From Candidatus Saccharimonadota bacterium (GTDB taxonomy: Bacteria > Patescibacteriota > Saccharimonadia > Saccharimonadales > Saccharimonadaceae): a DNA stretch of 14,203 nucleotides. This document shows positions 7,629-13,097 of the stretch, piece by piece (the first letter of the stretch is position 1; each line of letters starts with the position of its first letter). The translations under genes and the position numbers were made by a program. The DNA lies in contig WRKS01000005.1 of assembly GCA_009778015.1 (NCBI GenBank), forward strand, positions 1 to 14,203. The letters run 5' to 3'. The notes under the pieces were generated by a model. The model made no database searches and was not told the DNA's origin. It saw only the letters and a program-made list of their open reading frames with translations.

Positions 7629-8198
7629 CTACTCCTTAAGCGGGTCTTTGCGATACTGCATAAAGTCTTTCAGAACATCGGACAGGCCGCCGCCGATGGC
7701 GCGGGCGAGAATTTTAGAGGTAGAGATGTTGGTGCTTTGGCGGTCCACGACAACCGTCTTGCCGCCGGATTTTTCAACGATGCGGTTTTCTTTGGAGTTC
7801 TGCCAGTCGGCGGCCCAATCCTCTTTGACCGTGAAATAGACATCCGGTTTGAGCAGCCCGAGGCTGGGAGCGCAAGATGGCTCAGGCACGATGGTAACGA
7901 AGTCAACACAGCGGAGAGCTGAGACGACTTCGGCGCGGACCTTTTCGCCCAAAATCGGCTTGTTGGGGCCTTTGGCTTTTGCGATAGCGCGGTCGGAAAC
8001 CACGCCGACGACTAGGATGTCGCCGAGCTTGCTGCCTTCTTCTAGGTAGCGGGTTTGGCCGACATGCATAAGATCCCACGAACCAGCGGTAAAGACGATT
8101 TTTTTACCGTTTTCGCGTAGCTTCTCGCCCAACTCCAGCAGATCGCTCTGTGAGATCAAACGCTTCTTGAAACTGCTAGGCATTGCTGCAGCGCTCAT
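7629..8198 (-). CDS. Cytidylyltransferase-like nucleotidyltransferase (RfaE/HldE-C type)
   Basis: The fold is that of the HxGH nucleotidyltransferases, which join CTP or ATP to a phosphorylated sugar or alcohol. The protein (189 residues) has KIVFTAGSWDLMHVG at 33-47, VVGVVSDR, a KP(I/L)LGEKVRAE segment and ISTSKI at 158-163, matching the ISTT/S end motif of heptose-1-phosphate adenylyltransferases and glycerol-3-phosphate cytidylyltransferases. The HxGH motif reads HVGQ, with Gln replacing the second histidine that normally contacts the nucleotide phosphates. Its start overlaps the upstream kinase stop (ATGA), with GGAGGAATT before it. Kinase and nucleotidyltransferase side by side suggest a pathway that phosphorylates and then activates a small molecule for an envelope polymer; that is an inference. 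Confidence 0.85.
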   Translation of the reverse strand: MSAAAMPSSFKKRLISQSDLLELGEKLRENGKKIVFTAGSWDLMHVGQTRYLEEGSKLGDILVVGVVSDRAIAKAKGPNKPILGEKVRAEVVSALRCVDFVTIVPEPSCAPSLGLLKPDVYFTVKEDWAADWQNSKENRIVEKSGGKTVVVDRQSTNISTSKILARAIGGGLSDVLKDFMQYRKDPLKE

Positions 8199-9247
8199 AA
8201 TTCCTCCAATATGTTTCTAACTAGGAGTATATCACGAGTGCGGCAAAAGTGATAATTATTTTCTAGATCCTCGTAAGGATTGTGGCTCAAGAACTTGTAG
8301 AAATCAAAGAGGAGAAAGAAATTTGTCATATTATAAAATATTTTGGGTGGTATGAGAAGTTGACTTTTGCCGTATTTTATGTAGCCGCTATGGAGGAAGT
8401 ATTTGGCGATTTTAGGCTCGGACTTAGGGCAGTCAACCAGTAAAAAAGCGTAGGTGCGGGCCAGGTCAATCAGAGGCGAGCCGGCGGCAGTTTTTTCAAA
8501 GTCAATAATGCCGGAAATGGTCGGGTTAAGCAGGCTCTTGGGGGTGGCCCAGAGGATGTTGCCGCGGACAAAATCTAGGTGCAAGGGCTGGCGGGCAAGG
8601 CCTTGGAGAGGTTGGGCGCCCAGAAACCGGGCAATTTTGTCGTAGTTGATGCGGGTTTTGAGGTTAAGCTTGGCGGTTAGCGCCTTTTGGACCTCGCTTT
8701 TGGCAAAATAAGCTTGCATGGTGTCGTTGTAATCGGTGAGCTCGGTTAGGGCGTCGGGCAGGGGTAGGTCGGTGTTGGCGAGCGAGGCGTGGAGCTCGGC
8801 AAGAGTCTTGCCCAGTTCTCGCAGGTGCTTGCGAGTATAGGCCTCCCAAGGGATGGTGGAGCCCTCCAGCCAGTAGTAGAGGCGGGCCAAGCGATACCCT
8901 TTGTCCGTGGCAGCCTTGAGGGTGCGCGGATCGGCAAGCAACCGGGCAGGCAAGCCGGCGGCGGCCACGATTTGGGACACCAGATCGGCGTTTTGCATGC
9001 GTTCTAGCGCTGTCGGTTCGTTTTTAAGCAACATTAGATTATACTTTTTGCCCTCGGCAAGGATGCCAAAACTATGATTGCGATAACCGTGGTTATAGGT
9101 AAAAATCTCGGGGTTCTTAAGACCAAAAGCGCGCGCCAATCTAAGGACATTAGCGTCAGAAATCGGCGGCTGCTTGACGCTGGCCAAGCTGTAACCCTCA
9201 CGCCAAAGCCCGCTCTTGCGGCGGGTAACTAGGTTTTGATCCTCCAT
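8195..9247 (-). CDS. Aminoglycoside/choline-kinase-like phosphotransferase
   Basis: The 350-residue protein has the catalytic core of the APH family of small-molecule kinases: HLDFVRGNILW at 223-233 (catalytic Asp225, metal-binding Asn230) and GIIDFEKTAAGSPLIDLA from 246, with Asp249 in the DFG-like position. The N-terminal lobe has a Lys in YNLMLLKNE. The C-terminal 90 residues are rich in Phe and Tyr and predicted helical. The family includes choline, homoserine and methylthioribose kinases as well as antibiotic kinases; with a nucleotidyltransferase next door, choline or amino-alcohol phosphorylation is more likely than resistance. It is the first gene of the six-gene overlapping set. There is no clear Shine-Dalgarno before the ATG, and AT-rich sequence with weak -10 candidates (9252-9265) lies directly upstream. 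Confidence 0.85.
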   Translation of the reverse strand: MEDQNLVTRRKSGLWREGYSLASVKQPPISDANVLRLARAFGLKNPEIFTYNHGYRNHSFGILAEGKKYNLMLLKNEPTALERMQNADLVSQIVAAAGLPARLLADPRTLKAATDKGYRLARLYYWLEGSTIPWEAYTRKHLRELGKTLAELHASLANTDLPLPDALTELTDYNDTMQAYFAKSEVQKALTAKLNLKTRINYDKIARFLGAQPLQGLARQPLHLDFVRGNILWATPKSLLNPTISGIIDFEKTAAGSPLIDLARTYAFLLVDCPKSEPKIAKYFLHSGYIKYGKSQLLIPPKIFYNMTNFFLLFDFYKFLSHNPYEDLENNYHFCRTRDILLVRNILEEL

Positions 9248-9290
9248 ATACTTTATATGTTAGCATGGTTCCTAAATTATAGAAAACGCT

Positions 9291-9321
9291 TAAGCCCCAT
9301 ACCGTGATGGCATGGGGCTTA
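9291..9321 (-). terminator. Terminator between the split helical gene and the kinase operon
   Basis: TAAGCCCCAT and ATGGGGCTTA form a perfect 10-base-pair stem with an 11-base loop. On the minus strand it is followed by AGCGTTTTCT, a modest T run. It closes the unit ending at 9383. Confidence 0.75.
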
Positions 9322-9382
9322 TGGTTAAATAGAAGGAAAGATTGTGATGACGCAGAGCCGGTGTTTCAGCACGACCACGACG

Positions 9383-9997
9383 CTAATCTTGGACAACTAC
9401 CAACTTGCCGCCGACCTTTTTCACGATCGGGGCTTTGATAATCTTGCCGGGGGTAGGCGGGGGGTTGTAGTAAGCTGGCGCAGGTGTTTGGGCGGAACCG
9501 GGAGTCTGGTAAATGGTGGGCTGCGGTGGATCCCCGAAGGTTCGCGACGTGGGCGGCATTGGTGCCTGGGTTGTCGCTGTAAATGACATCTGTCGGTCAG
9601 CCTGAGCAAGCACTTCATCCAATGAGGCGCTGTTTAATAGGTCCTGCAAGTTATCCTTCTTGGTGAAGAAGCCGCGCTTTTTGGTTGTCGCGCCGTTGGG
9701 CTCGGACATCTTGATGGCTTGCTGCAGGTTGATTTGCGCGTCTTGGACCGCGGTTTTTGCGGTGCCTATGTGACTTCGGGCGCTGGCAACTTCAAACTTC
9801 CTCTCCCTGGCTGACTCTTGGTTACGCTCAATGACGAGTTCAAGGGCTGATACAATAACATCGTCGCCAGAGGTGTCCTCGGCCAGAGCGATCCTGCTCT
9901 GGGCCAGGTCATAGACAGCCTCCCAATAACGGATCCGCAGATTGACCAGCTGGAGCTCCGCGCGGCGGCAGTCCAAGACTTTTTTTAGCCAGGTCAA
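9383..9997 (-). CDS. C-terminal part of a frameshifted helical protein
   Basis: This open frame of 204 codons overlaps the end of the preceding one by 89 bases in another frame. It is probably the second part of the same gene. It begins at a TTG without a Shine-Dalgarno. From residue 7 it is a long charged helix (VLDCRRAELQLVNLRIRYWEAVYDL and on to about residue 105), which continues the heptad-like character of the upstream frame. The last 70 residues are Pro/Thr/Gln-rich with PPTP and PPQP, ending in a short basic and hydrophobic piece (KKVGGKLVVVQD). I do not recognise the family. If the two frames are joined at the seven-A run, the product is about 504 residues: N-terminal globular domain, coiled coil, proline-rich tail. 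Confidence 0.7.
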   Translation of the reverse strand: MTWLKKVLDCRRAELQLVNLRIRYWEAVYDLAQSRIALAEDTSGDDVIVSALELVIERNQESARERKFEVASARSHIGTAKTAVQDAQINLQQAIKMSEPNGATTKKRGFFTKKDNLQDLLNSASLDEVLAQADRQMSFTATTQAPMPPTSRTFGDPPQPTIYQTPGSAQTPAPAYYNPPPTPGKIIKAPIVKKVGGKLVVVQD

Positions 9998-10898
9998 ATG
10001 CCAGCCTGGTGGTCAGGTCGCCTGAGTCTCGGTCGTAACGGGCCTGGTAGTGTTCAAAACGATCCGCGGCTGCTTCGGCTTCCTCTTTAAGTCTTTCGGC
10101 TTGCTCGTCCAGCTCAGTGAATTGGGCGTTGCAATCCTGCAAAATGGGGTCGCATTCGCTGTAAACAGCCTGCTTGGCGGCCTCATTGTACTCATGAACC
10201 ATGTCGCCGAATTTTGCCTCCCAGTCTTGGTTGGCATCTTGCAGTTGCCTGATGAGGGCGAGGTTGTCGTTGTTCGCTTGTTCTAATGCTTGGTATTCTG
10301 GGGTGTCTTTGACGTCCGGAACTTGGCGATTGGGGTCGCGATAGTGCTTTAGGTGGTTCATACCAATATGGCCGTAAATCTTGGGGTCCATACTGGTGCT
10401 CCCGGTCAAGCCGCTACTCCGATGCGCCAGCTCGTAAGCGGCGGGGTGGAGCAGAAGAGCCATTTGCATACTGACTTTATCGGTGTTGTAGGCGCCATCC
10501 TCGCCCAGAAAAGCATTGGAGATGGAGCGAAACAGCACTTCGCTTAGGCCAGCCAGCTCGTCGGCGGACATATCGCGCAGGAACAGCTGCATCGCCGCAT
10601 AGTTGACGCGATCAAAGCCTTCGGGGTTAACGCTTGCGAACTCGGGCATTTCGCGCCCGATTAAGAGAGTCGTCAGAGTGGCGAGGTTCTCTTTGGTGAT
10701 GTCGCGCGAGGTCATGGTCCTTCGCATCTGCGCCAAGACACGACCACTGTTGTCGTGGACGCGAACGCTTGGCAGCAACTCGTGGACGGCGTCGCAATAC
10801 TCTTTGGCCAGGGTGGCCGTGTGCGATTCAGCCCCCGCGAGGGCTGCGATTTTACCGATGAGCTCGTTGATAAACTGCTCATTGTGAATAGTTCTCAT
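9909..10898 (-). CDS. N-terminal part of an unknown helical protein, frameshifted near its end
   Basis: The ATG has GGAGG nine bases upstream and a strong promoter, so this end is real. Of 329 residues the first 306 look native: a helical domain to about residue 195 (with EFASVNPEGFDRVNYAAMQLF and MQMALLLHPAAYELAH), then a long coiled coil rich in Glu, Gln and Ala (about 205-306). The last 23 residues are Gly/Pro-rich and unlike a helix; the other frame reads as continued helix instead, so they probably represent out-of-frame translation. The junction is a run of seven A's (9980-9986 on the minus strand). No catalytic or membrane motif is visible; a structural or cytoskeletal-type role is possible but unproven. 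It diverges from khpA. Confidence 0.8.
   Translation of the reverse strand: MRTIHNEQFINELIGKIAALAGAESHTATLAKEYCDAVHELLPSVRVHDNSGRVLAQMRRTMTSRDITKENLATLTTLLIGREMPEFASVNPEGFDRVNYAAMQLFLRDMSADELAGLSEVLFRSISNAFLGEDGAYNTDKVSMQMALLLHPAAYELAHRSSGLTGSTSMDPKIYGHIGMNHLKHYRDPNRQVPDVKDTPEYQALEQANNDNLALIRQLQDANQDWEAKFGDMVHEYNEAAKQAVYSECDPILQDCNAQFTELDEQAERLKEEAEAAADRFEHYQARYDRDSGDLTTRLAFDLAKKSLGLPPRGAPAGQSADPLLGGCL
9980..9986 (-). other. Seven-A run at the frameshift
   Basis: Upstream frame reads GCT AAA AAA AGT; the downstream frame reads CTA AAA AAA GTC. Removing one A (or a +1 slip) joins residue 306 of the first frame to residue 7 of the second, giving continuous helix. Confidence 0.75.
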
Positions 10899-10940
10899 AA
10901 ACTTATCCTCCTATTTGTTAAAGTTTTCATACCTGTGCTT

Positions 10941-10978
10941 GGGACCTTAAGCGGCCCGGGGGCAGGTGCATAGGTCCC
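10941..10978 (-). promoter_or_regulatory. Structured leader of the split helical gene
   Basis: GGGACCT (10941-10947) and AGGTCCC (10972-10978) can form a 7-base-pair stem in the roughly 85-base leader. A competing pairing, ACCTG (10931-10935) with CAGGT (10963-10967), crosses it, so the two are either alternatives or a pseudoknot. The function is unknown. Confidence 0.45.
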
Positions 10979-10988
10979 CTTTACCCTC

Positions 10989-11017
10989 ATTATATCACAC
11001 TTGTGCTTAAAAGTCAA
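10989..11017 (-). promoter_or_regulatory. Promoter of the split helical gene
   Basis: TTGACT (11012-11017), 17 bases, TATAAT (10989-10994), with a TGA extended element, on the minus strand. The spacer resembles those of the promoters at 11972 and 12933. Confidence 0.88.
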
Positions 11018-11049
11018 TACTAAGACGGGTAAGCGGCAGAAAATCAAGG

Positions 11050-11079
11050 TTGGCATTTTTGCAGAGAGTGTGATATAAT
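11050..11079 (+). promoter_or_regulatory. Promoter of khpA
   Basis: TTGGCA (11050-11055), 18 bases, TATAAT (11074-11079) with a TGA extended element. The leader is about 20 bases and carries AGGAGG before the ATG. It is divergent from the promoter at 10989-11017. Confidence 0.82.
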
Positions 11080-11101
11080 AGGGGTACAAAAGAGGAGGAT
11101 T

Positions 11102-11557
11102 ATGGCATTGACCATTGACCAGCAGTTCATAGAGTACATCGTAAAGACACTAGTAAACAAACCAGAGGCCGTGAAGATTGAGCGCACCACCGACGATCGT
11201 GGTGTGTTGTTGTCGCTATCGGTGGACCCAGAGGATTTGGGCCGTGTAATTGGCCGCGAGGGCCGCACTGCGCAAGCTTTGCGCTCACTACTACGGGCAC
11301 TAGGCATGAAGAACGACGCCCGCTACAACCTAAAAATTGTCAGCGACGATGAGGGCGGCGAGCGCGAGCCAAGCCGAGAGCGAGCCCCACGCGGAGAGGA
11401 GGCAGCAGCACCAGAGGCAACCGAAACTACGGAAACGCCTGTGGAGGAAGTGGCCGAGGTTGAGGTAGAAGAGCCTGTGGAAAACTCAACTGAAAACTCT
11501 GAATTAGCAGAGAAAACCCGCCAAGAACTTGCAGACCTTGACGACCTTGATATATAA
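11102..11557 (+). CDS. khpA: KH-domain RNA-binding protein (KhpA-like) with acidic tail
   Basis: The first 80 residues are a single type II KH domain of the KhpA/YlqC family, small RNA-binding proteins that in Gram-positives pair with KhpB and bind many mRNAs and small RNAs. The motif is DLGRVIGREGRTAQALRSLL, with the RNA-binding loop GREG at 51-54. A 70-residue tail follows (from about 82), dominated by Glu, with Thr, Pro and Ala, and ending DLDDLDI. KhpA proteins are normally only about 75-85 residues, so the acidic tail is an addition. AGGAGG lies four bases before the ATG. The gene is alone on the plus strand with its own promoter and terminator, not in the usual rpsP-rimM-trmD setting. 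Family assignment is firm; the tail's role is unknown. Confidence 0.92.
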   Translation: MALTIDQQFIEYIVKTLVNKPEAVKIERTTDDRGVLLSLSVDPEDLGRVIGREGRTAQALRSLLRALGMKNDARYNLKIVSDDEGGEREPSRERAPRGEEAAAPEATETTETPVEEVAEVEVEEPVENSTENSELAEKTRQELADLDDLDI

Positions 11558-11579
11558 TAATATCAGGTTGCGAGAGAGA

Positions 11580-11597
11580 AGTAGCCTAATGTAAGGT
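11580..11597 (+). repeat. Degenerate partial copy of the gene-end element
   Basis: AGTAGCCTAAT (11580-11590) matches the centre of the repeat exactly, followed by GTAAGGT, similar to GTATGGT in the full copies after a one-base gap. It has the same orientation as the copies at 11676 and 13948. The left arm is absent. Confidence 0.4.
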
Positions 11598-11614
11598 TGA
11601 GAGCTTTATATTCG

Positions 11615-11644
11615 CAAAGAGAGCCATTGTTGTGGCTCTCTTTG
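11615..11644 (+). terminator. Terminator of khpA
   Basis: CAAAGAGAGCCA and TGGCTCTCTTTG form a perfect 12-base-pair stem around TTGTTG. No long T run follows, but the stem's own distal strand supplies TTT. Confidence 0.8.
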
Positions 11645-11675
11645 GTTGCTATGTAGGCGACTTAACACAAGATAC

Positions 11676-11729
11676 CTAACCTCACCCCCCACATACATTT
11701 AGTAGCCTAATAGTATGGTGCGGTGGGAG
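11676..11729 (-). repeat. Palindromic gene-end element, copy 2
   Basis: Its palindromic core lies at 11692-11717. The 42 bases at 11685-11726 are identical to 13948-13989 (copy 3, direct orientation). The whole matches 85-136 in inverted orientation. The stop codon of the flanking gene end is at 11699-11701. Confidence 0.92.
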
Positions 11730-11985
11730 GTCCGCCAATTGGGGTTGCCGCTCGTATAACTGTAGGTAAATATCCCAGCACCGACTTCCATCTCAGTAGT
11801 GCCGCCAAGAATCGCCCACGGGCCGCCCGTAGAGACAGTAATTGCTCGTCCGCTATTCCATGCGCCTTGCTGCATGGCAGTGCTAGTGATTTCCGTATTT
11901 GACGCTCCAAAGAATAAGGCGTTGTTGGCCAGTGCACCATTTATTATGGCGTTGATATTATTCACGCCGAGTTGACTTTTTACCA
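11699..11985 (-). pseudogene. Truncated surface-protein gene end (copy 2)
   Basis: About 95 codons in frame with the HRTILLGY end resemble the gene end at 13962-14203: NALFFG against NTYFFG, then a Gly-Trp/Ala-Trp-Asn step, LGG, AGIF and the identical last eight residues. The open frame extends further (to 12073), but beyond 11985 it runs through the plus-strand promoter at 11972-12000 and its leader, so that part is unlikely to be native. There is no Shine-Dalgarno before the ATG at 11985 and no upstream N-terminal region. It is best read as a 5'-truncated or silent copy of a larger gene, cut off where the accessory module's first promoter begins. Confidence 0.65.
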
Positions 11986-12000
11986 TAAGTATGATATAAT
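11972..12000 (+). promoter_or_regulatory. Module promoter A
   Basis: TTGACT (11972-11977), 17 bases, TATAAT (11995-12000) with a TGA extended element. The last 13 bases of spacer (CATAAGTATGA) match promoter B at 12933 almost exactly. Confidence 0.9.
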
Positions 12001-12010
12001 AAGGCGGGTA

Positions 12011-12133
12011 GAGATTACCTACACCCTTTACGCTGATTATAGCGTGGAACCTTAATAGCTTACTTTCGGCCACAGAGCAGAGCGGTAGATTTACCCACCA
12101 CTCCGCCCTGTGGCTGAGTTATGCACCCACAGG
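12011..12133 (+). promoter_or_regulatory. Structured leader A with alternative hairpins
   Basis: After promoter A comes GAGATTAC (12011-12018), a small hairpin ACGC/GCGT (12030-12045), and GAACCTTAATA (12047-12057). The same order occurs in leader B. Further on, GCCACAG (12069-12075) can pair with CTGTGGC (12108-12114), while the overlapping CCTGTGG (12107-12113) can instead pair with CCACAGG (12127-12133), which is followed by AATAATTTTATT. The two pairings exclude each other, as in an attenuator or riboregulator. Confidence 0.55.
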
Positions 12134-12165
12134 AATAATTTTATTCTTGAAAGGGGCTAACGAAT

Positions 12166-12837
12166 ATGCCAAAACCATTGAAGGGCAATTACACGCCTAC
12201 ACAGAAGCTGTACTATGCGTTGTTTGACAAACTGCCAAAGCGTGATATCACAGAGGATGAAATGCCCGAATTGTTCCGTGTGCTGGAAACCCTGACAGAC
12301 CAAGAAGCGGCAATTATAAAGATGCATTTTGGCCTTGGATGCGAAGCAATGACGTTAAGGGCCATAGGTAGAAATCTTGAGGTACACGACAGCCAAATTG
12401 GGCGAATTGAAATCAGAGCAATTCGCAAACTCAGGCATCCAAGCCGCTCCAGACGCATACAGCCTTTGTTTTATACATATGCAGAGCTACAGGCGCAAAT
12501 TGCGAAATGTAATGAACAAGTTTCCTGTGTAAATGATCATTTGCAATCTGTTATTGCAGAGAACGCAAGTTTACACAAGAAACTGTGGGTACTGCGGTTG
12601 CCCCTCTCGGCTATGGACTTAGAGATAAAGGATATGAATTTTTCAGACTCTAAATACAATTCCCTGAGACGCGCCGGACTTGACACCGCTGGTGATATTG
12701 CATTATTATACCAAAAGGCAGGGCTTGGCGGGCTCTTAAAAATCCGCCAGATAGGCCCAAAATCCGCCCAAGCGATACTGGCAAAACTGCAAGAGCTAGG
12801 TGTGATGCCGTCTCAAGCAGAAGAAACACAGCAATAA
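12166..12837 (+). CDS. Sigma-70 region 4-like / RNA polymerase alpha-CTD-like fusion protein
   Basis: The 223-residue protein joins two domains that normally belong to different RNA polymerase subunits. Residues about 38-92 resemble sigma-70 region 4, the helix-turn-helix that reads the -35 box: LTDQEAAIIKMHFGLG, then LRAIGRNLEV, then IGRIEIRAIRKLRHPSR. Residues about 105-143 look like a coiled coil. Residues 145-213 resemble the alpha C-terminal domain, with LRRAGLDTAGDI and LLKIRQIGPKSAQAILAKLQELGV, which binds UP-element DNA and activators. There is no region 2, so it cannot be a complete sigma factor; a transcription regulator or anti-initiation factor is more plausible. GAAAGGGG lies nine bases before the ATG. 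It has its own promoter, a long leader and a terminator. Confidence 0.85.
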   Translation: MPKPLKGNYTPTQKLYYALFDKLPKRDITEDEMPELFRVLETLTDQEAAIIKMHFGLGCEAMTLRAIGRNLEVHDSQIGRIEIRAIRKLRHPSRSRRIQPLFYTYAELQAQIAKCNEQVSCVNDHLQSVIAENASLHKKLWVLRLPLSAMDLEIKDMNFSDSKYNSLRRAGLDTAGDIALLYQKAGLGGLLKIRQIGPKSAQAILAKLQELGVMPSQAEETQQ

Positions 12838-12848
12838 GTAAGCAATTG

Positions 12849-12878
12849 ACCGCCTTGGCGTAAGCTAGGGCGGTTTTT
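12849..12878 (+). terminator. Terminator of the sigma-4/alpha-CTD gene
   Basis: ACCGCCTTGGC and GCTAGGGCGGT form an 11-base-pair stem (two G-T pairs) with a GTAA loop, followed by TTTTT. Confidence 0.93.
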
Positions 12879-12932
12879 CAGTTTTGCGGCAATCTCAATC
12901 GTAGCTGTGATTAACATTAAATGACGTAATCA

Positions 12933-12961
12933 TTGACTTTTAAGCATAAGTATGATATAAT
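12933..12961 (+). promoter_or_regulatory. Module promoter B
   Basis: TTGACT (12933-12938), 17 bases, TATAAT (12956-12961) with a TGA extended element. It is nearly the same as promoter A throughout. Confidence 0.9.
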
Positions 12962-12973
12962 GGAGGCAATCTG

Positions 12974-13082
12974 GAGATTACTACTAAGCAGTAACTCTTC
13001 GGAGTGAAGCTTAATAATATAAATGCTAAATACCACGTTCTACCCTAAGAGGGGCAAAATTAATTGCCCCGTAACTCGGGGC
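12974..13082 (+). promoter_or_regulatory. Structured leader B with alternative hairpins
   Basis: GAGATTAC (12974-12981), hairpin ACTC-TTCG-GAGT (12994-13005) and GAAGCTTAATA (13006-13016) repeat the order seen in leader A, with different but still complementary stem bases. Then GGGGCAA (13051-13057) can pair with TTGCCCC (13064-13070), or the overlapping GCCCCG (13066-13071) can pair with CGGGGC (13077-13082), next to the ribosome binding site GGAAAGAGG. Confidence 0.55.
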
Positions 13083-13097
13083 GGAAAGAGGTATGTT

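Noticed and set aside
9980..9986. A classic programmed -1 frameshift on A-AAA-AAG
   Set aside because: The frame change needed is +1 (or loss of one A), not -1, so the dnaX-type mechanism does not fit.
85..11729. An invertible segment (11.5 kb between inverted copies) acting as a phase switch of protein tails
   Set aside because: The crossover point would lie at the very end of the genes, where the residues are identical, so inversion would not change the proteins, and it would flip a large essential block.
11699..12073. A full 124-residue gene beginning at 12073 on the minus strand
   Set aside because: Its first 30 or so codons run through promoter A and the conserved leader on the opposite strand and show no similarity to the other gene ends.
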